Counted from the stretch's first letter, positions 47,573 through 59,642 are shown. The stretch: 64,000 nt of DNA from Cytidiella melzeri (GCA_022592445.1 JABYQR010000065.1:1-64000), one strand, 5' to 3'. The notes: generated by a model not told the origin, from the sequence alone. A program made the numbers and translations.

Positions 47573-49669
47573 CTAATTGGCAATCAGCTCAGCAATCTCT
47601 TTCGGGACAACAGGCTGCTTCTTCCACTCCTCCTCCCAGCCATTAGGAGCACCTTCTACGTCTCCCTGACTCGGCAGCCCAAACACCGCGGTCACAAGCC
47701 ACCCCTCCGCATTCTCCTCATGTTCATCCAGCAGCGTAGGAAGAACTGCCCTGGGAACCATCAGATTTGTGTTCGCGTCCGTCCTCACGGCCTGTCCTTT
47801 CCTACTTGGTCTCTCGTTGGGTCTCAGCTCGACGATACCGACGGCGCCTGCCTTGGAGTGTGCGAACGTCGAACCCCCTTCTTCATTGACACCGTATTCG
47901 GTGAAAGATGTCGTACGTTCAAGGGCACGATCGTTCGCCTGCTGACCGTAAATGGCAAACCCACCCTCTGCTGACTGCAGAGATCTTCCGTTACGAATGC
48001 GGTGAACGCGTAGATGCCAGAGCGGCGCCTCGACGCTAGGTGGAACAAGCCACGTCTCGACTTCAACGTCTTTCCATGGGTACCACATTGATCGCAGCCA
48101 CTCTCCGCTTTCGCCCTTCTCGAACGTCGCATCGCGGGTCTCTCGTCGACATTTCCAGGTCTCCCCGCCGTCGTCACTCAGAGCGAGGACACTGTCAGCG
48201 CCCACTTCGTGCAGCAGTAAGTTGCCGACTGCAACGCTGTATCCAAATGCGGACGAGTAGGCGAATTTTCCGTATTTGGCGGCGCTGTTTTTGACGGCGT
48301 ACGAGCATTGCTGACCCGAAGATAAGATGAAGGTGTGTCCCGAGAAGTTGCAGGAAATATGCAGCGGTTTGTGCAGCGACTTCACTGTGTTGAGAAGAGA
48401 AGCTGGATATGGTTCTTCGAGTGATGCCCAGAATGGATGACTGAGGGGCAAAGCGAGTGTGATGAAGGATTTGCAGCACCAGTATGGACTACCAGGAGAG
48501 TTGTAATTCTGTCACAGGGATATGATTAGTGCATCGTGGAAGGGGATTTCGATTCAAGCTTACCTCTGTCATTGCCTGATTGGGGTAGACATAGCCGATG
48601 GTCAAAGTACCGTCGGTGTGGTATGCACCGGCTTGCTTCGCCCACCAGCGAACGTTACGAAGTTGGAGCCCTCTCACCACGCCCCAAGTCAAAGGCGCGG
48701 GAAGCTCTAGATCGGCGAAGGCAACTGCTCCCCAGAAAGATGACATCGCGAATCGGTACGTCAGGCTTCTCCCGAAAGGCACGGCACGTCCTAATCCACA
48801 GCTTGAGTCGGATTGCATGCGCATGTTCTCGGCAAAGGGAGACTAACCTTCGGGATCGAAGTAACGCACAAAGTCTTGTGCAAACGCCCTGGCCCGATTT
48901 CGATATTCTTCACATCTCTCAGGATCTTCTTTCTGTGCAAGCTTGGAATACACGAGTTGAGCGAATTGGATGGCGAACGATGAAGAGTAATAATCGAGCT
49001 GAACGACGCCTTCAGGACCGTCTCTGGACCAACCATTGCCAATGTAGAATGTGTCTAGATGATCCATATCGGCTTTCAGCCGTTTGGCATCGTACTTGGA
49101 CGATCCTACTTTGGCGAGACCCAGGTTAGAGAAGACCTATAGTCAAATCAGGGCGAGCGTGTAGGATAGCATAGGGAAGTACTCACTCGAAACCAAAGCC
49201 AATTGGTGTTTGGCATCTCTTTGTCATTCATGCCACCGAGCCAATTCTCTAGATGTGTTTTCCCGTCCGCTGCGAGAGGATCCCACAAGTGGTCCTTTGC
49301 TACAGAAAGAGTGAATCCGATAGCAGAGCATTCCACCATCCTCTGATCCTTGTCCCTCATGCCACCCCAAAACTCCTCGTGGTCTGGATTAGTCCCATTC
49401 GCGAAGCCCTGGATCCATCGCTCTGTTCCTTCATAACTGCCCCCACCCGCGAGTAGGGACGAAAGGCCCCAGAGCGGCCTGGAAAACCCTTCTAGGTGTG
49501 CAGCTGTCTCATCAAAGTGAGTGCCCGTATAGCCAAGATGGATACGAGAGCCCCCGGGCGAGGTGTGAGCTGCGAGAGGATCTAGGAGACCAACAAGGAA
49601 GCGAGACAAGTCCTCTCTGGTCTCGATGGGGTTCGAGAGGAAAGGGCTGCTGCGTGTAAAAGAAGGCAT
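47573..49669 (-). CDS. DUF2264 family protein
   Basis: Four exons (49187-49669, 48848-49136, 48564-48790, 47573-48508) give about 644 aa. The sequence follows the DUF2264 pattern, with [79 protein letters not shown] and [19 protein letters not shown]2264 proteins resemble (alpha/alpha) barrel glycan-active enzymes, and I recall bacterial members lying in polysaccharide-utilisation gene clusters. There is no signal peptide, so it should act inside the cell, perhaps on imported sugar fragments. The C-terminal 300 residues form a beta-rich second part. The ATG at 49669 places the domain start a few residues in, as in the family. The 3' end is only about 215 bases from the convergent aldehyde dehydrogenase 2. 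Confidence 0.85.
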
Positions 49670-50248
49670 ATTGGTCAAGTCTGGCGGCAGCTGAGCGAGT
49701 CCTTGAGGGAAAGCACGGCATACTGGGTCGTCTATGTGAGCCTATAAGACGCAGATGACGAAAGAAACCGATCAATGGGTCAGGAGCTCAGGCAAGAGAG
49801 TCCTTCGGTCCGTCACAGATAAACTTGTCCGCTATATCAGTTTCTCCGTGGTCCGAGATATTGCCGTCGAGGAGCAGTCTATGCGCGGTTGTAAAATACT
49901 AAGAGCATATGGGTTGCAGTGAAAAGGGACATAGAGAGAGCTGAAGTGGGTGCAGTGCGCTGGCATTAGACATGCTGAAGAAAGCACAGCACTGTGCGTG
50001 GTTAAACTGCACCAAAAAGTCTCCCCGCCAACAACAAAGGTTGAGTGAGGGTGTTTTGTAGAGTGTGGGACGGCGAGGTAGGAGACAAGCCTGAATTCGG
50101 GCGGGCTGCAAAGAATGTGATGGATGTGTCACGATCCCGTTACGTTTCGCGTTTGCGGCTGTGACAGTCGCGCGACCGCTCTGCCACCTCGCCCACGGCA
50201 ACGACCACCCATACGACCACGGCTCCCTGTTACATTTACTCTCTCAGC
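49670..50248. other. Divergent promoter region, DUF2264 and Ctf4 genes
   Basis: Short open stretches continue upstream of the DUF2264 start but end in stops. I see no separate gene. It should hold both promoters. Confidence 0.45.
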
Positions 50249-53200
50249 ATGTCCGCAAAGACTCTCATCAATACTGCGCATTCAGAGGGAAATACTTCAA
50301 TCACCTTTTCTCGCAATGGCGCGTGCGTATTACCTCGTCTTTTCATACTCGTTGTCTCGTCTCTGATATCAATTTCAGTCATATCTACACTGGAGGCTCA
50401 GACTCGCTTGTCAGAGTATGGAAGACGCAGCTAGGCACAGACCAGGAGCCAGAAGCGGTGCTGGATGCAATGGAGTGTGTAACATGTGTTGCGGCAGGGG
50501 TACGTTGGACCTTTTACATGCTCACTTCGCAATACTGACACTGGACCAGAGGAACCATTGGTTTTCTGGAAGCGGGGATGCAGAAGTACGACAGTACGAG
50601 GACGGAAAGTCAACGTTTGACGCACTCGTAACAGGTGCAATTGGCGTCCCTATCCGCTCCATTGCAATAAACCCGCAGGGCTCCAGAATTGCCGTGGCGT
50701 CTGAGTATGTCACAGTTTCGATTCGGATCTGGTATGCGTTAATGAAAATCACTCTCCCAATATACAGCGAGCCGTCAATTAAGGTGATTGACTTGGAAGA
50801 CACGACCAAAATGATGGTCCTAAGGGGTCACTCGAAAGCAGTGCGGAGAGTGACATGGCATCCCTCTGGTGCACTTCTGGTGAGCTCAAATTCATGTTGT
50901 TTGCATGTATGGCAAGTAAAACTATATTAGACCTCATGCGGCGCGGATGGAAACATTATTGTATGGGATGTTTCTGAAGAGGAGCCGAAGGAGGTGGAGG
51001 TTATACAAGGGACGCTGCCCGCTGTGCCAGATCCCGAGTAAGTGGTATTGTGCTTCATGTTACACATTCTGAACAGGATCTCTTAGATCTCCAGAATGGC
51101 AGCATGACTGCTCGGCAGTCTGGCATACTTCTGGGGAGCATTTCTACGTCGCCACCCGTGCACACGGTTAGCATAGAATGACCCGATATTCTCTCTTGAG
51201 GCTGACTACGCAACTCAGAGATCGCTACCATCTCGCGAAGTAAATGGAGCAGGTCCGCCACCTTCACAGATGAAGCTTGTTCGGGAGCGGTGACAGCCCT
51301 TGCTATGTCTACCAACGGAGTGTACCTGGCCTCTGCAAGCAAAGCAGGACTCTTTATCTGGGCTACCCAGAACCGGCGACTCATATACCGGTAGGTATAT
51401 CGTCCTCGCTCATGTAAGCTATCACTGAATCGGAGAAGATTTCAAGATTCCCTAACCGCTCCAATAACACAAATGGCATGGTCGCCAAGCCAGAATCTCC
51501 TCGCCTGGACTGATAACGAGGGCGTCCTAACGCGATGGCAAGAATGTATCCCTCCGGATGGCATTGATCCAGTCAGACCATCAGCCGCTGCCTCAAGAGT
51601 GCTAACTACTGCAAAGAAGAGGGTAGATGCATCCGGACTGTTTGACTTTGTTACTGAGGATGCAAAGGAGCTAGCTGGAGATCCTGATGCGGACATGGCT
51701 GACGTGACGGAAGGTGCTATGGTCGACCTCGATGATGACTGGATACTGGACGATTTAGGTGGAGGAATGAACGACGACGATGAGAAGGAGAAGGACAGAA
51801 AGTTTGACGGTGCTGGATTCCGCGAGATGGGTAAGAAATCTCTCAACGGCTTTGTCCCTGTTCGTCGTTGACTTTGCCACAATAGTGAGCGTGACGAAAG
51901 CTCAGCCACCGTTTCAGCCTGGTTCTACGCCGATGGAGAACAAGAAACGGTATCTTGGTACGTCTCAAACTCTGATCTCCCACTGCTGGCTATAACTGTT
52001 GTGCCGCAGCGTATAACATGATTGGCGTTATTGAAGTAACGGATCAGGATACTCACCACATAGTCAACGTCGAGTTCCATGATCGAAGCTTGAGAAAAGG
52101 CTATCACTTCACCGACCACTTCAAATATAATCTTGCAGCACTAGGTATGTTGATGTGGTGTGAATATATTCAAGCTGCAAGCTTACATACTATCCGTAGG
52201 GGAGCGTGGTGCAGTGTACGCTTGCCAGCGGGAAGCGGAACATCCCGCACATGTTATATACAAGCCGTATGGCAACTGGGCTTCGCAGTCTGAATGGACC
52301 TACGAGCTTCCTCCTGCGGCCACTGTGCTGGGAATAGCTGCAGGAGGGGCACCACCGAGCAAGTCTCTACGTTCCGCAAACGATGCAGACGTCCAAGGAC
52401 AAGGCACCGTAGTGATCGCCACAAGCGACCACCAGCTGATATTCCTGACGGGCAGTGGCGTGGAGCGATATATTATGAGCTTACAGGGTGACTTTGTTTC
52501 GATGGTGGCTGGCCAAGAGTGGGTGTTTGTTGTGCATCGAGAAGGGTCGACAACCATGGATGGTAAGAACATCTCAACTGAACGCTCATCCGGATACAGT
52601 TTCATTTGCTTTAGGCTCGCAGAACCTGACAGGCCGATTGATCAAATTCGAAGACTTCTGTCTTTTGCAGAAAGACTCGCTACCCATACCCAAAGGTCGA
52701 ACACTGAAATGGCTTGGCATTACAGAGGAAGGAGTAAGGATTGTACCTCAGTGATGCTTGTGGTTCATGAACATGAACATCTTTCTTAGGCTCCAGCATT
52801 GTATGACTCAGCAGGCGTACTTAACATCCTTCCTCGATTTCGGATACCTTTCCAGGCTACGTGGACCTGTCTGCTCAATACAAACACTCTTGAACGCCGA
52901 CAGGGCAAAGTAGAATCATATTGGCCCGTAGGGGTCTCTGGTGATACATTCATGTGTCTTATTCTCAAGGTACTGTGGTCTGTTCCGTCATCTGATCGTA
53001 TAAGCTGACAGTGGCTTCTAGGGTCAACAGGAACATCCAGGATTCCCTAGACCTCTGATACAAGAGCTGCCGTGCAGGTTACCGTTCAGACGCTCTGACT
53101 CGAAGGAACAGCCTCTGGAGGAACAGTGTGTTGCATCTGTTTCTCGGTGGAGATGCTTCTGACGATTGTTGTTTTAGCATTGCACGGGAGAGCATGTTGC

Positions 53201-54479
53201 TAGATATATTGCGAGATGGCCTTCCAGACGACGAGCTGACAACCGACGATATTGCTCGAAGGGAGCTTGCGCTAGACAAAGAGATCATTCAGCTTATTCA
53301 GGTCGCTTGCAAAAACGATAAGCCAGGTCGCGCAATTGACCTCACAAAACTGCTCCACCACAACGCCTCATTCGGCGTCGCCCTCAAGGTAGCCGGATTC
53401 TACCACCTTATCGGTCTGCAAGAAAAGATGGAGATGCTGAAGGAGGATCGTGAAGACACCGACCGGCTGGTTGTAGCAAGGGACAGGCGGAGAGAGCAGG
53501 TCTATGAGTTCGCCGCCATGCCCGCTCCAAGGAAGGCGGTCAGTGGAACTTCAAGGCCGAAGGCATTTCAAGACTTCCGACCACCGCCCACCATCCGCCG
53601 GCCAGGTCTCGAACGGGCAACTGGAGGGACTTCCAAGTCGACCGTGCCATCTACAGCTTTGGCAAAGGAGGATACTCGGTTCGATAAGAGCGAGCTCCAG
53701 TCGTCGGCTGGCTGTGAGGAGTATTCGCACGAGCCTTCTCCAGATGGAAAACGAAAGCGGTCTGAGGAACCACTGATTGATGTCGAGAACAATGGTAAAA
53801 GACGAGTGACAGAGTCCACCCTCCCACCTAGTGCGTCAATCCCTGTCATAGCAGGAGCAATCAATACTGATTGGTGTGGTCCAGAATCAAATCCCTTTGC
53901 CCGTAAAGCTGAAGATGCTGGCAAGAACCCTTTCAACCAAAATGTGGAAATGAACAAGTCTTTGCATAAAAGCGAAAGCTTTTTCAACAAAGTGGACGCG
54001 GCAGAAGCTGATAGATCGAAACGTGGGTGTCAATTCGCCCGCTTATCTGATACACATAGCCTAACAGCTTTCCAGGAGCTGCGCCCTTGAAGGGCAAAGG
54101 GAGAGAGCCAGGGCGGCAGACGACCCTGTTTGGACTTCCTCCGCCACCAACAGCAGAAAAAAAGGCAGCACCGATAAAGAAAAAGACCGGTCAAGAGGAA
54201 TCGCAGGAAACAGCGACAGAGACAGAAACTGTGGCGGATGACACACAACATGAGACACAGGACAGTGAAGCCACCATGGTCGTTGACTCCCAAGAGGCGA
54301 CACGGGTTCACGACGACACTCTTCGGGTTCCTACTCAAGGTGATGAGATGGTTGATGTAAGTGGCAGAGCTGGCCTTTAAGGAACATCCGTTGATGTTTG
54401 CCTCTAGGACGAACCAATAGATTGGCCAGCCTCTCCTGAAGCTGACACCCGGCAGCTGGACAGTGTTTCTGTATCATGA
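50249..54479 (+). CDS. CTF4: Ctf4/Mcl1/WDHD1 replisome adaptor
   Basis: Seventeen exons give about 1,127 aa. The family links the CMG helicase to DNA polymerase alpha and supports sister-chromatid cohesion in the nucleus. N-terminal WD40 repeats are visible ([62 protein letters not shown]). An acidic linker and the SepB-type domain follow ([56 protein letters not shown]). A helical bundle has [16 protein letters not shown] and [19 protein letters not shown]. The C-terminus is disordered and has [13 protein letters not shown], a short motif like degenerate PCNA-binding peptides, and it ends acidic. Exon ends used include 50249-50322, 50379-50499, 51439-51830, 52200-52562, 53178-54022 and 54408-54479. 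An apparent frame break near 53126 is a 52-base intron. Confidence 0.93.
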
Positions 54480-54700
54480 GATATCTGCTCCGCTTACCAC
54501 GAGCATTTGATTTTGCACTTAACGATCTGGAGCTACTTGCACAGTAGCAAGAACTCATCGATGCTGGCCCAGAACGTCTTGTGGGCTTCTGACCTTCCGA
54601 ATCGACATGTCCACCCAATATATATGATTGCGTGTGCCGATTAGCGTGTGGTCTATGTGTAGCAAGCAGCCAGAACATGAAGCGTAACGTGACGTCACAA

Positions 54701-56258
54701 TCAGCGAGTCCTCTCTTTTGACGAGAACGCCTCATGCAACGAGAGGGTCTACGACGCTTTATCGTTAGCACCGACAACAGGACCATGTAGAGAACAATAC
54801 ACGTACGTCAGGTGCGAATGGCCAGTTATTGAAGGCACGTATGACCAACGCCCACTGAGCAATGTTCAATTCTCGTACAGGTGTCGAAATGTCAACTCGC
54901 TGGTTTGCCGGCAATGACTTGTCTGTCAAAATCGCTAGTAAACTCTCAGCTCCCGGGCCAAGTGTGCTAACAAGGATTTCCATGAGCTAATCCAGTGCAA
55001 CGTAATACGTGTTTAAACTGACCTGATGGCTGTTTTCAACGGCGTGCCTTTGCGAACAAAAGTCCGGCGAAGACAATAATCCCACTTATCGAGAAGACCC
55101 GGTACTATCACCTGTGGAGAAGATTGAGCGTTGTGCAAGGCAGCGTTCAAAAGGAGACGCACCTGTTCTTCATGCGGAATAACATTAGCGGCGACCAGAG
55201 GATGGCCAAGACGTCTTGATTCTGGGCGGCTATTCTGGAATTTTCGCGTTCGAGGATGGAAATGGTCGTCATAAGGGAGCAATGCGCTGGGTTTAAGTGC
55301 CAACTCATTCTGCGCGGTTGCCTCTGCAATCACGCTAACCTTGCAGCGCGCGGGGCTTTTCCCTGCGGGTGCAGTCACTCGCTAGAATGCAGTAAGCAGT
55401 CAAGATAGCTGGTTTGGGCTGAAGCTTTCGTACCTCCCATATCCACTCGCCAAGCACGAAACTCATCGGTACGCGTCCGTACTTGAAAAGCCAGCTGCGA
55501 TTAGGAATATTACGGAAGAACTGTGCGACAAGTTGCTCTCCGATGATTGTATGTGGTATATGGCTAATAAAGTGGAGCTGAGGATGGACTGGTGACAACA
55601 GGTAAACACCCGGACTAGCGGAGGAAAGAAATAACACACCTCCGTTCTCCCATGGTACGACCTCGACTTCTTTGAGCACATCGTTCTCTTCCATGTACAG
55701 ATAAGTATCCCAGCTATACCCAGTCATAGGTATAATCACTACGCGTGGGTCAACTTCCGCCAAGGGCTAAAAAGAGACTCAGCATCTCGACGCGACGTGG
55801 CGTCGAAGGTAATACTTACCCGCAAATATTTTAAATAGATGTCGGAATCTTCGAGAATAATCAACTTGCGTATGCGAGACGAATCCAACGCCAGGAGTGC
55901 TCGAGTCAAAGCTCCTGGGCCTAGTGGACAGCTGGACTCATGAATAATGAACATGGCAGCAAAAGCATCATGACTCGCCAGGGAATGCCTCAATGACAAT
56001 CTTATTCGAGCCCGCCACTGCGCTCGTTCCCTCCATAAATGAACGTGCCACCAGGTCTGCGGTGTTAGGGTTGGCTATCGAAACCCTGTCACGGTATGCA
56101 GCCGTTATGGGAGAGAATATGGATCGCCATTCTGGGTGCGGTGGTAGTGTCAGGTAGGGTGAAGCAGTAGCTGAGTATTGTCGGGTCGAACATGGCACTG
56201 TTATGGGAGCTGGTAGCTTTGACAGTCGTCGTCGCAAAGCAGAGAGGACCAGTGACAT
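54701..56258 (-). CDS. Mtf1-like mitochondrial transcription factor (rRNA dimethylase fold)
   Basis: Eight exons (55979-56258, 55820-55920, 55640-55766, 55434-55588, 55163-55381, 55023-55111, 54807-54966, 54701-54748) give about 392 aa. The first 35 residues are basic, rich in Ser/Ala/Leu and free of acidic residues, as expected for a mitochondrial import signal. NPNTADLVARSF, VIEAFPGPGALTRALL and KLIILEDSDIYLKYL give the cofactor-binding part of the rRNA adenine dimethylase fold. GEWIWE and the final WALVIRAFNNWPFAPD are typical of the fungal branch that serves as a promoter-melting factor for the mitochondrial RNA polymerase. The strict catalytic NxPY-type motif is not evident (HIPHTI stands at the place I would expect it), which fits a transcription factor rather than a methylase. 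The first intron has a GC donor. Confidence 0.78.
55921..55978 (-). other. GC-AG intron in Mtf1-like gene
   Basis: The donor is TTCCCTG|GCGAGTCA and the acceptor TCCACTAG|GCCCAGG, giving 58 bases. Only this reading joins EAFPG to PGALTR, the conserved glycine loop of the fold. Confidence 0.7.
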
Positions 56259-56862
56259 GAGGGCTTTTGCTTTGCTATGGGTTCATGGGCTGCACTGGTG
56301 GTTTTAGCAAGTCAAGTAGTTGCCTGTGCCATTGAGCAGACTCACAAGGGTGTTCCACGCCGTACAACACGCGAATGTAGAGATGAGACGCGTGCACAGG
56401 GTAAGAAGTAAGTAACTCGAAAGACAGGTCGCATTTACAGCGCTAGCCACCAGACATATACCTTGCATTGAAAGTCCGATCAACATTGGGCCAGCTCATT
56501 GTATCTCCGACTCGTTTACACTCAGCGACAATGCACTTATATATCGGCATACGGTCTTTGAGGGAGCCCTACTCATAGATATACCTGATGCAATCTGGGT
56601 CAATCCATGCAGCTACTGACAATATAACTGGGGGCGCAAGGCCGTGAGCATGGCGATGCATCAGTAGAACAGAACGTCCTGGGTGTAGACGGTCTCGATG
56701 ACATTGAACCGCGATTACCCGTCTGAGGAGAAGTCTGTCCAAAGTACGCTGTAGTTGGTATGACGAGATATCGATCTTGTCGACCGGCAACTGAGCACCG
56801 AATGAGGTGTTGGTGCATATGGTTGCTGAAAGGGAAACTGGTCTAGCGGTCGCAATGGTATA
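56259..56862. other. Region with short hydrophobic frames, unassigned
   Basis: A minus-strand frame at 56304-56486 (MLIGLSMQGICLVASAV...) is hydrophobic over two segments and could be an exon of a membrane protein. I could not connect it to a neighbour with good splice sites. Otherwise this is the upstream region of the Mtf1-like gene. Confidence 0.3.
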
Positions 56863-59069
56863 TCACAATCTGAGATGGTCTGCGAAAGCGATGTGGACGG
56901 AGACCATGATGACGGTGAAGACAGTCTGGATTGCAAGAATCCAGGAGTTGGCGCTGATGGACGATGGGACATATGGAGAGCGAAGTGAGCAAGACCTCGA
57001 AGCCGTTGGTGAACGTGACCGTGATCGCCGTCGAACCGACCAACGCCTTGAGCTAGTATACGAGCCTGGAGTGAGGAAGCTGTTACTCACTTCAGCGGGT
57101 AGCTGTTCTGCATCCGCATACAAAAGTGCCGGTTTACTTGACTCAGGACATTCGCCTCCCACTGGTATGTCACCAGGGCTTGTAACGATAGGGTGTGCAA
57201 ACGCGGACAATAGAGAGGAGACACTCTGCCGAACCTGTTGTAACCACGTAGTCTGAGAGCAACAGATATTGCGAAAAGAAACAGATCTGTCCTCACATCA
57301 ATATCAACTGCGGGACTCAACTTGATGGCATTGAATTGTAGCGCACATCGTAGTCCTGTATCGCCGATAGTCTCGAATAGCGGCTGGAGAACCTGATCAT
57401 AAAACTATTGCTGAGGATATCAACTCACGTAAGATTGCCGTACTTACTCGAGCAACAGTCTGCATTGACGGTACATTGGTCGATACGTCGTACCACGCGC
57501 TTTGCAAACTCAAAGGAGTTGGCTGTGCAATGAGATTGGTTGACGGCGTGGCCAGACAGAACTGTCTGAGAGAACCTTGACATGGGGTAGCGGCCACGTG
57601 CACGCAGATTTGAGGAGTGTCCTCCGAGCTAATGTTCCCCAAAGCCGAAAGCACGGTAGACCCAGTGATCGATGAATTGTTTTCCGCTATTGTGCAATCA
57701 TCCGGTACCAGGGTATCGTCATTGCCAAAATCCAACTCAAGGGATAGCAACGGAGTGTCAGATTGCCTGTAGGTCCCGAGATCCATGTATAACGGCGAAG
57801 CCGAGTGCAGGGAAAGAGGACTGCCATTAATGCGTAACGGTGTGAGAGACGCCAACATAAGAGGGCTACAGTTCGGAATGGGAGGTAGCAGAGAGCATAC
57901 AGCTGAGTCGGGTCGTCCGCACTGTGTCGTGGGTGGTACGGGCAAACAGTCCTCGTTTATCGCAAGCTGCTCTTGGTCAGCAGTCGAGTCCTTGTGCTCC
58001 CGATAATCGTCGAACATGGTGGGCAGCTGTGTGCTGAAAGTACCGTGAATACTCTTGGCAACAGCAAGAGGCGCTTTCCATTCTCCGGCATCCGTTTTGA
58101 GATCTTGCGAGCAAGGAGAGTTGGAGCATGAAACTGTCTTTTTCCGAATTGGCACCCGCAATCCCATCTGGCAGGAAAGTACTTGTATCAATGAGACCAC
58201 TCGGGTTGAGAAAAGCATTGGATCGTCTTCACGGTCGTGTGAGGAAATATTGTCCAGAGTAAGATCAGAGAGTGCGTGAGCTTCGAGCGCGCCGACTGTC
58301 TGACATGTTGTTTGAAGAGTCTCTTCTTGTTGTCGCAACCTGGGGGTGACGGCTACATGTGCGCGCTGGGTGGACGCGGCTCTTGGCAAGCGTGGCTTCA
58401 ATCAGGTATTGTGAGCTTCACCGTGCCTTACTGGGAGAACACCTGAGGCACACGCTTCCGAAAAATCGTTTGTACGCTGAGAGTGTAAGTTTGAGGTCAA
58501 GTAGGAGAGCCGGGGGAAACGTATTTTAGAACGAGTGAGAAAATCGACGTTCATAAAACTCAGCGTCGACATAGGGAAGTCAGAAATGTCCAAGTTTAGT
58601 TGACTCCAGCTCTCGGTGCGTCCATCCAATTGTGCCTTTCGTTTTTCAAGTTCATAGCTAAAAGACCGATATTTCTCTGAGATAACTTCACAAGTGGTGG
58701 TTGCACGTTGAGACTGCTTGGGGTACTCCTGCGAGCTTGGTAGTGCCAGACCGTCAGGCTCTTCGAGAGACGCGATATCTGAGCCTGATCCGTGAGGTGG
58801 AGGGAGAGCGATGTGTAGACCTTCCGATTCCGACTATAAATGTCGCCACTGATGCCGACGCTGAGACAGCTGGCGCACATGGCCACCCTTGCTCGCTTGA
58901 GGCGGTGCTTCAGATACAAAAGACTCCCTGCGGACAAGAGAAGGACCACAGGGATAGAGCTGACAATGGTGGGGAGCACATATGGCGGTGAGCTTTGCGA
59001 AAAAGAGGATGGTGTGGCGGTAGGTTGGACTCTAGAGGTGTCGCGTGAAGTAGCAGAAACTGGTGGCAT
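56863..59069 (-). CDS. Uncharacterised membrane protein with Ser/Pro-rich cytosolic region
   Basis: The start at 59069 (MPPVSATSRDTSRV) is followed by a Ser/Thr/Pro stretch and one clear membrane segment (YVLPTIVSSIPVVLLLSAGSLLYL) with KHRLKRAR directly after it, so the N-terminus is probably outside. Exon 1 is 58887-59069 and exon 2 58432-58833 (SESEGLHIALPPPHG...YSFSYELEKRK-like region). A long exon ends at 57448, then come 57297-57404 and a last exon 56863-57252 in the favoured model. That last exon ends with NSWILAIQTVFTVIMVSVHIAF, a possible second membrane segment. The intron after exon 2 may be 36 or 66 bases. An alternative splice near 57090 would change the C-terminus. The length is about 600 aa or more. 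I do not recognise a family. Confidence 0.55.
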
Positions 59070-59310
59070 GAGAGGCTTGGTTCTTCAAGTTACGCGTCCG
59101 TGTCGATGTAAATCTCCCTGAGATTATGTTCAAGCATACATAGTACAAGTAGAGTTGAGTGGGTAAGGATGAAGCCCGACTCCGAACGTTGGCTCCGCGC
59201 CTCCACCCGTGTCTTCTGTCGTGAGCGCAGCACCTAGTCCCTTGGGTGTCTCAGAGCAGTTGCAATACTTGTAAGAATCTGAGGTGATTTAAGTCATGCA
59301 TGGTGTATGG

Positions 59311-59342
59311 AATAACTAACTAGCCATTGAAACTCCTGGTAG
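59311..59342 (+). promoter_or_regulatory. SSP4 distal upstream element
   Basis: AATAACTAACTAGCCATTGA followed by AACTCCTGGTA lies about 360-390 bases upstream of the SSP4 start codon and matches the distal elements of SSP1-3. Confidence 0.6.
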
Positions 59343-59471
59343 TACTCCCCTCAGACATTTCACAACCCCTATATTCTTCAGATCATGCAAATGTGCCTTT
59401 GCTGTGCATGTATTGTTTGTAGTCATGGCAAGGAAATTGTTGCAGATCCAATCAGGTCTGTTTGTTGCAAC

Positions 59472-59513
59472 AGCGCTGCACGTGAGCTATACAAGATATA
59501 TACAGCCCCTTGC
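59472..59513 (+). promoter_or_regulatory. SSP4 proximal promoter module with TATA box
   Basis: GCGCTGCACGTGAGC is followed by ACAAGATATATACAGCCCC and TTGC. The AAGATATAT-AGCCCCTTGC core is also present in all three copies of the dispersed element. Confidence 0.68.
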
Positions 59514-59586
59514 TAAGTTGCCACCACCCTCATACCTCAGCACACCTCCACTGTCCCAGGTCAATTCATTGCCCCAGCGCTGGTCG

Positions 59587-59642
59587 GTAATTACAGTTGT
59601 CTGCATTGCACTTGGGTCATTGTATCGAAATTTTTGTTACAG
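59587..59642 (+). other. 5'-UTR intron of SSP4
   Basis: The donor is CAGCGCTGGTCG|GTAATTACAG and the acceptor TTGTTACAG|CTAGCCAT, giving 56 bases. The interior keeps TTGTCTGCATTGCACTTGGG, matching the SSP1 leader intron. Confidence 0.8.

Noticed and set aside
49669..49900. An additional upstream exon for the DUF2264 gene ([15 protein letters not shown]...)
   Set aside because: The frame is open back to a possible acceptor at about 49745, but no ATG-bearing exon could be found, and the ATG at 49669 already precedes the start of the domain.
53126..53177. Apparent frameshift in the Ctf4 gene, suggesting a pseudogene
   Set aside because: A GT-AG intron here (GAACA|GTGTGTT ... GTTTTAG|CATTGC) restores the frame and the conserved HIARESMLL continuation.
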